Below, in pieces: positions 59,216-64,000 of a DNA stretch of 64,000 bases; position 1 is the first letter of the stretch; each line of letters starts with the position of its first letter. Under the pieces are notes generated by a model. That model was not told the DNA's origin. It saw nothing but the letters and a program-made list of their open reading frames with translations, and did no database searches. Position numbers and translations under genes: made by a program. Source of the stretch: Pseudomonas paralcaligenes (lineage in GTDB: Bacteria > Pseudomonadota > Gammaproteobacteria > Pseudomonadales > Pseudomonadaceae); the NCBI RefSeq assembly GCF_019655855.1, contig NZ_BPFX01000007.1:248001-312000 (forward strand), in the 5' to 3' direction.

Positions 59216-60175
59216 TCAAACCGCTTGCCAGCGGCGGATGACGTCGGCGTGTTTCTGCGGATGCAGGAAGACGAAGTTGGTCTGCACGGTTTCTTCGGTG
59301 ACCGCCGGGCAGGGTATCAACGCCTCGGCATTGTCTTTGGCGAACATCCACGCCCCGTAGCCGTGCTTCGCCAGGGCCTCGAACACATCGTTGGGATGGT
59401 ATCCGAACTCCCGCGACCACTTGCGCAGCAGCTCCACGAGGATGATGGGCGTGTGCGCCAGCGTTTCCTCGCCGCCCTGGAAGACCATCAGCTCCGCGCC
59501 CTCGACATCGACCTTGATCAGGGTCGGCACCTTGCCGCTGCTCGCGCAGAACGCGTCGAGGGTGGTGGTCTTGCACTTGACCTCCTGGATCGGCGCACGC
59601 CCCCTGGATTGGCCGGTCAGTTTCAGCGAGGTCGCGCCCGAAACATCCTCGACGAAGATGAAGCTCAACTCGTCCTCCTTGTTGAAGACGCCCATGCGAA
59701 CGGCCTCGATGTTGTCGAGCCGATTCAGCCCGACGTTGCGCTCGAGCGCCGCCACCGTGCTCGGGATGGGCTCGAAGGCATAGATACTCGCCCCGGGGCA
59801 CTGCTTGCCGAGGACCAGCGAGTACCAACCCAGATTGGCGCCGATGTCGAAGAACACGTCGCCGTCGCGGAAGACCGACTTGAGGAACGCGGTTTCGCTG
59901 TTCTCGTAGCTGCCGAAACCCAGCAGGGCATACGGCGTGGCGTGCAGGTCCACCGGATCGACGAACATCGAGATGCCATGTGCGAGGGAACTGACCGTCA
60001 CCCCTTCCGCGGTGATCCGGATGGCGCCGACGTCCGTGCCGGCGATGAACGCCGGATAGTCGAACAGGCCCGCGTGGCGCTGGTTGATCTCCTCCACGTA
60101 CTCGAGCTTGGTGGTTTCGCCCGAGAGGAATTTTTGCCTTGCCGCAAGCAGGTCGTTCTGCGTCTTGCCGTTCAT
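59216..60175 (-). CDS. FkbM-family SAM-dependent methyltransferase
   Basis: 319 residues. The class I SAM motif is VFFDIGANLGWYSLVLG (about 108-123), followed by the acidic ribose contact in YAFEPIPSTVAALERNV; late motif TLIKVDVEGAELMVFQGGEE is the FkbM signature. FkbM enzymes O-methylate sugars or polyketides. Between glycosyltransferase and epimerase genes it probably methylates a sugar of the flagellin glycan. A 113-bp gap without evident features separates it from the glycosyltransferase. Confidence 0.85.
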   Translation of the reverse strand: MNGKTQNDLLAARQKFLSGETTKLEYVEEINQRHAGLFDYPAFIAGTDVGAIRITAEGVTVSSLAHGISMFVDPVDLHATPYALLGFGSYENSETAFLKSVFRDGDVFFDIGANLGWYSLVLGKQCPGASIYAFEPIPSTVAALERNVGLNRLDNIEAVRMGVFNKEDELSFIFVEDVSGATSLKLTGQSRGRAPIQEVKCKTTTLDAFCASSGKVPTLIKVDVEGAELMVFQGGEETLAHTPIILVELLRKWSREFGYHPNDVFEALAKHGYGAWMFAKDNAEALIPCPAVTEETVQTNFVFLHPQKHADVIRRWQAV

Positions 60176-60191
60176 GGCGGAAACCTTTTGT

Positions 60192-61259
60192 TCAGGAAGG
60201 GAGGAAGTAGCGCAAGGTTCTCTGGAACCCCGCCTCGGGCAGGATGCCGGGTCGCCAGCCCAGCCGCTCCATCCTGGCCAGGTTGAAATGGCCGCTGGAG
60301 CGGAACTCGACCTTCCGGCCGGGGCTGGGTGGCGGGCGCCGCACCTGGATGTCCGGATGGGGGGACAACCTCGCCACCAGCTCCGCCAGTTCGAGGATGG
60401 TCATTTCCTGATCCATGCCCACGTTGTAGGCCTGCCCCGCCTCGCCCCGCAGCAGCAGGATCAGGAAGGCCGCGGTGGCGTCGGCCACGTAGCAGAATGG
60501 CCGGCTGCTGCTGCCATCGCTGTTCAGCACGATGTCGCGCCCCGCCAGCGCATCCGCCACGAAATCGGCGAACGAGCGCCCATCGTCCAGCGCGACGCCG
60601 GGGCCATAGGTGTGCGAAATGCGCGAGATGACCGTCTCCACCCCGTATTGGCGCCCGTAGTCGGCGCAGAGCGTCTCGCCCATGCGTTTGCCTTCGCCGT
60701 AGCAGGCGGAGGGATCGAGCGGGTCCAGCGTGCCGAAGTCAGTCTCGCCGATCGACTCCTTGCTGTCGCCATTGCCATAGACGGCGCCGCTGCTCATGAA
60801 CAGCAGGCGCGCTCCGGTGCGTCTGGCCAGTTCCAGCAGGTTCAGGGTGCCCACCACGTTCGCCCTGGCGGTGCCGACCGGGTCCCGTAGGTAGTACTTG
60901 GGGCTGCCGGAGCTGGCCCCATGCACGATGTAGTCGGCCCGCTCCAGCCCGGGAAGGGGATCGCACACATCCTGGATCACCGGGAAGAACCACGGTTGCC
61001 CCATCAGGTGGGGAAAACGCTGCTCCAGCTTTTCCCGATGCCGCGCCAGCGCATGGATATGCACCGGCGACTCCGGCCAGCGCTCGCTCAGCCAGGCGAA
61101 GAACTCCACCAGATAGGCGGCCAGGAACCCCGTGGAGCCCGCGATGACCACGTGCTTGCCAGCGAAGCGCCGCCAGTCCTCGCCAAGGGCAAAGAGCGCC
61201 TCCATGTCCTCGGTGATGACGGGATGGCGCTTGGCCGATTCGTCCATTGGCAACCCCAT
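60192..61259 (-). CDS. NAD-dependent nucleotide-sugar epimerase/dehydratase (extended SDR)
   Basis: 355 residues. Rossmann glycine motif GSTGFLAAYL (about 41-50), the catalytic Ser region LLFMSSGAVYGNG, and Tyr-x3-Lys in SACYGEGKRMGE. The C-terminal half (RPFCYVADATAAFLILLLRGEAGQAYNVGMDQEMTILELAELV) binds the nucleotide sugar. Similar to dTDP-glucose 4,6-dehydratase and UDP-glucuronate decarboxylase types; the exact reaction cannot be read. Start ATG 61259 is one base after the previous stop (TGACATG). About 30 extra residues precede the Rossmann fold. Confidence 0.85.
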   Translation of the reverse strand: MGLPMDESAKRHPVITEDMEALFALGEDWRRFAGKHVVIAGSTGFLAAYLVEFFAWLSERWPESPVHIHALARHREKLEQRFPHLMGQPWFFPVIQDVCDPLPGLERADYIVHGASSGSPKYYLRDPVGTARANVVGTLNLLELARRTGARLLFMSSGAVYGNGDSKESIGETDFGTLDPLDPSACYGEGKRMGETLCADYGRQYGVETVISRISHTYGPGVALDDGRSFADFVADALAGRDIVLNSDGSSSRPFCYVADATAAFLILLLRGEAGQAYNVGMDQEMTILELAELVARLSPHPDIQVRRPPPSPGRKVEFRSSGHFNLARMERLGWRPGILPEAGFQRTLRYFLPS

Positions 61260-61260
61260 G

Positions 61261-62130
61261 TCAGGCCTTCCTCGCCAGCACGCCCAGCACCTCGCTCCGC
61301 GTCCAGCCGATGTCCACCGGGAGGCGAAGGCTGTCCACCACCTGCAGCCCGAGCCGCTCCAGCAGCCGGCGCAGCGCCGTTTCGTTGTAGAAGTTGACGT
61401 GCTCGTGCCAGTGATGCTTCAACGGCGCCAGGCACTTGCTATCCGGGTGCTCACGCACCAGCGCCTCGTGCGGGACCTCGAGATAGAGCAGCGTCTGCGG
61501 CCCCATGGCCGGCAGCATCTGGCGGACCAGCTCCAGTGGACACGGCACGTGCTCGAGCACCTGGCTGCACGCCACCAGGTCGTATGCCTGGCGACCGATC
61601 TGCTCGACATCGACACGACACGCGCCCGGCACGAGGTCCACGCCGGAAATGTCATGGATGTGCAGCAGGCGGTTGCGCTCGCGGAACGGGCTGTTGATCC
61701 CGGTATCACCGCCCCAGTCCAGCACGGCCGGGGCCTCGGGCAGGTGCGGCGCGAGCCAGGCCTCGACCTCGGCGAGGTAGTCCGCGCGTTGCTCGTAGTG
61801 CGCGACCACCGCGGTGTAGCCCGGCTCGTAGCTGATGCGCTCGGAGTTGTAGGCCTCGTCGCGGTAGTTCCGATAGAGCGCGCTCATCTGCTCGTCGGTG
61901 AAGCGGTAGTCGAGGAACAACGCGCCACAATCCTGGCACTGCAGCGAATTGCACAGGGTATAGGCCATGCCCGAACGCAGGTCGCGCAGCCCCCACTCCG
62001 CCTTGATCTCCACCGGCTCGTGGCCGAACACCCGGTGGGCGACGAAGGGCATCAGCACCGCGGACGACTTGTCCAGGCGGTCGCCGCCACAGCAAATGCA
62101 CTGCCGGGCGATCAGTTCGCGATTCACCAT
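61261..62130 (-). CDS. Class I SAM-dependent methyltransferase with N-terminal cysteine cluster
   Basis: 289 residues. Cys11, Cys13, Cys14 and Cys60, Cys65, Cys68 (QCICCGG; CQDCGALFLDYRF) form a likely zinc site like that of sugar C-methyltransferases. The SAM motif is AVLDWGGDTG (135-144), followed by YDLVACSQVLEHVPCPLELVRQML. The HEHVNFYNETALRRLLERLGLQV stretch is also typical of this family. ATG 62130 lies inside the end of the SDR gene (7-base overlap); the long upstream open frame is a shadow. Confidence 0.82.
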   Translation of the reverse strand: MVNRELIARQCICCGGDRLDKSSAVLMPFVAHRVFGHEPVEIKAEWGLRDLRSGMAYTLCNSLQCQDCGALFLDYRFTDEQMSALYRNYRDEAYNSERISYEPGYTAVVAHYEQRADYLAEVEAWLAPHLPEAPAVLDWGGDTGINSPFRERNRLLHIHDISGVDLVPGACRVDVEQIGRQAYDLVACSQVLEHVPCPLELVRQMLPAMGPQTLLYLEVPHEALVREHPDSKCLAPLKHHWHEHVNFYNETALRRLLERLGLQVVDSLRLPVDIGWTRSEVLGVLARKA

Positions 62131-62954
62131 GTGCTGCGTCCCCCGTCGACGACCAGATTCGCACCGTTCATATATGAAGAGGCATCCGAGCAGAGGAAGG
62201 CGATCGCCCCCCGGTACTCGTCGGCGTCGGCCATGCGCCCGAGCGGGATCAGCTGGGTCAGCTTGCTCACGAAGACATCGTTCTGCCCCGCGTAGACCCC
62301 GCCTGGAGAAAGCGCATTGCAGCGCACACCCTGTTCGCACCAGTAGGTCGCCAGGTACTTGGTCAGGCCGATCAGCCCGTGCTTGACCACCGAATAGGTC
62401 ACCGGCTTGACCGGCTGCCGCTCGGACTCACGTCCTTCGACCCGGTAGAGGCGCTGATCCGGGGCGATCACGCCGAGGTCGGAGGCGATATTGACGATCA
62501 CCCCGGCGCCCTGCCGGGCCATCTGCGCACCGAACACCTTGGCGCAGTTGAACGCCCCACCGAGCCCCACATCCAGGTCCAGCCTCCACTGCTCCCAGGG
62601 GAAGTTTTCCAGGCGGGAGAAGTCCTTGTCGCCGGCGCTCTCCACCTTGGGGTTGCGCGCGGCATTATTGATCAGGATGTCCACCCGGCCATGGCGCGTC
62701 ATCAGTTGCTCGAAGGCATTCTCCAGTGCGCCCAGGTCGGTGATGTCAGCCACCAGCGTCAAGGCTTCGCAGCCGGTCTCCTCGGCCAGCCGGGCTGCGT
62801 TGCCCGCGAGGCCATCGCCATTGATGTCGAGCAGCACGGGCACGCCACCGAGGCCGGCGATGGTCGCCGCATGCTGGTAGCCGAGCAGACCGCCGCCGCC
62901 GGTGATGACCGCAACCCGGCCGTCCAGCCGGAACAGGCTTTCCGTACTAGCCAT
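62124..62954 (-). CDS. PtmA-like short-chain dehydrogenase
   Basis: 276 residues. Classical SDR: TGGGGLLGYQH (18-28), NNAARN (96-101), Ser158 (VNIASDLGVIAP), Tyr187-x3-Lys191 (TYSVVK), and a NADP/NAD-type Asp at the end of strand 2 (LLDING). It has an insertion around 165-185 (DQRLYRVEGRESERQPVKP). The LNLGG/VGLGGAFNCAKVF and SPGGVYAGQNDVFVSK parts resemble, from memory, Campylobacter PtmA, an enzyme of flagellin nonulosonic-acid synthesis. It overlaps both neighbours. Confidence 0.82.
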   Translation of the reverse strand: MASTESLFRLDGRVAVITGGGGLLGYQHAATIAGLGGVPVLLDINGDGLAGNAARLAEETGCEALTLVADITDLGALENAFEQLMTRHGRVDILINNAARNPKVESAGDKDFSRLENFPWEQWRLDLDVGLGGAFNCAKVFGAQMARQGAGVIVNIASDLGVIAPDQRLYRVEGRESERQPVKPVTYSVVKHGLIGLTKYLATYWCEQGVRCNALSPGGVYAGQNDVFVSKLTQLIPLGRMADADEYRGAIAFLCSDASSYMNGANLVVDGGRSTW

Positions 62955-64000
62955 GGATATCCACCTCGCTCAGCAATACTTCCCGGCCCTCGCGCAGCGA
63001 GCGCAAGGCTGCCAGCGCCAGGCGCAGGCTCTGCAGGCCATCCTGCAGATCGACCACCGGCCGGGTGCCCCGGGCGAGGCAATCGAGAAAATGCCTGGCC
63101 TGGGCCAGGAACATGTCGTTGCGCACGAACCCCGGGAAGTCGTCCTGCTCGCGGAGTTCGCCCTGGGCATCGTGGATGCGCAGGCGATTGGCCAGCAGAT
63201 CGATCTCGGCGAAACCGGCGTCGCCGACGATCTTCAGGGTGCGGACCGGCGGACGCTGGAGAAAATCCTGATGCAGCAGGATGGGGAAGCTGCCGCCGGG
63301 CCCGTCGCTACGCATCAGCGACGAAGCCGTATCCTCGACGTCCACCTCCAGGCCACTGAGCTGGCCGCCATGGGTAACGATGCTGCGCGGCAGGCCGAAG
63401 AGCCAGTAGATCAGGTCCATCTCGTGGATCTGCGACAGGATCACCCCGCCGCCCTGGTCGGCCCGCGCGGCGTACATCTGCCGGTAGTCCTCGTAGCGGT
63501 GCCAGTTGGGCAGGTACTCGCCGATTTCCGAGCGCACGCTGAGCAGGCGACCAAAGAAGCCCGTCTCGACCAGCGCCTTGAGCCGCTGCAACCCGGGATG
63601 GAAGCGGAAGTTGTAGCCGACATGGAACAGCAGCTTGCGCGCCTTCACCTCGGCCAGCAGCTCGGCCACCCCCGCCAGATCGCTGGCCAGGGGCTTCTCC
63701 ATGAACACGGGGACGCCGGCGCGAACGCATTCGAGGGCCACCGGCACATGCAGCGCGTTGGGGTTGCAGGCGAACACGGCGTCCGGCCGCTGCGCCAGAG
63801 CTGCCGCCAGATCGTGGTGAACCTGAATCCGATAGTCCCGCTCGAGGTCGGCGCCCTCGTCGATCGTCAGGTTGTCGCGCAGCTTGATGCGCTGGCCGCG
63901 TACACGATAGGCGTGGACCTGAAGGTCATCGCCGAGCAACTCGCGCAAGTTGCGCAGATGACGCTGGCCGATCCCGCCGAGCCCACAGAACAGAATCTTC
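62947..64000 (-). CDS. Gfo/Idh/MocA-family oxidoreductase (partial, 5' end cut by window edge)
   Basis: 351 codons are present, entering the window as KILFCGLGGIGQRHLRNLRELLG, the Rossmann GxGxxG start, so only a few N-terminal residues are missing. The EKP motif (VPVFMEKPLASDLAGV) and GYNFRFHPGLQRLKALVETGFFG are family hallmarks; GGVILSQIHEMDLIYWLFG carries the catalytic His region. It oxidises or reduces a sugar or nucleotide-sugar with NAD(P). It overlaps the SDR gene by eight bases and is the first visible gene of the glycosylation run. Confidence 0.9.
   Translation of the reverse strand, partial: KILFCGLGGIGQRHLRNLRELLGDDLQVHAYRVRGQRIKLRDNLTIDEGADLERDYRIQVHHDLAAALAQRPDAVFACNPNALHVPVALECVRAGVPVFMEKPLASDLAGVAELLAEVKARKLLFHVGYNFRFHPGLQRLKALVETGFFGRLLSVRSEIGEYLPNWHRYEDYRQMYAARADQGGGVILSQIHEMDLIYWLFGLPRSIVTHGGQLSGLEVDVEDTASSLMRSDGPGGSFPILLHQDFLQRPPVRTLKIVGDAGFAEIDLLANRLRIHDAQGELREQDDFPGFVRNDMFLAQARHFLDCLARGTRPVVDLQDGLQSLRLALAALRSLREGREVLLSEVDIHG

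Overview
The window is a high-GC gammaproteobacterial chromosome segment that is almost certainly from Pseudomonas (sensu lato). The evidence is the gene order and near-signature protein sequences of FliA, FleN, CheY, FleQ (Arg144 in LFRS) and HsbA (Ser56), the flhA-flhF-fleN-fliA-cheYZA-cheB-motCD-parC-parP-cheW order, the ccmABCDEFGHI block beside the chemotaxis genes, REP-type palindromes, and RpoN (sigma-54) promoters of the GG-N10-GC type. The species cannot be fixed from sequence reading alone.

Layout. (1) 1-5648: mixed housekeeping genes: a cut DUF3859 protein, an exported amidohydrolase, a periplasmic solute-binding-type protein, a soluble methyl-accepting chemotaxis protein with a consensus RpoN promoter, an OsmC/pirin pair and a small lipoprotein. 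(2) 5645-12581 (minus): the complete cytochrome c maturation operon ccmABCDEFGHI, almost every junction a 1- or 4-nt overlap. (3) 12732-15044: a second FliK-like protein and a small FlhB C-terminal homologue in plus orientation, converging on a rhodanese. (4) 15164-29373 (minus): DUF2802, cheW, parP, parC, motD, motC, cheB, cheA, cheZ, cheY, fliA, fleN, flhF, flhA. (5) 29550-30074: a divergent sodC. (6) 30124-35579 (minus): fliL-M-N-O-P-Q-R-flhB, the basal-body switch and export gate. (7) 35791-45824 (minus): fliE-F-G-H-I-J, the HsbA-HsbR-HptB signalling module, then fliK; a 156-bp tandem repeat lies between hptB and the fliK promoter. (8) 46154-55303 (minus): fliC, flaG, fliD, two fliS paralogues, fliT, the master regulator fleQ and the fleSR two-component system. 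(9) 55560-64000 (minus): a putative flagellin-glycosylation island: a 1180-residue multi-domain glycosyltransferase, FkbM methyltransferase, sugar epimerase/dehydratase, SAM methyltransferase, a PtmA-like SDR and a Gfo/Idh/MocA oxidoreductase that runs off the right edge.

How it works together. FleQ (sigma-70 promoter) with RpoN would switch on fleSR, flhA, fliE, fliK and fliL transcription units, all of which carry visible GG-N10-GC promoters. FleSR then drives later genes, and FliA drives fliC and, unexpectedly, the first fliS, both of which carry TAAA-N15-GCCGATAC. ParC/ParP with the repeat-bearing CheA linker would place chemotaxis arrays at the pole. FlhF/FleN set flagellar place and number. 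The island upstream of fliC probably builds and attaches a glycan to the flagellin; its chemistry is the least understood part of the window.
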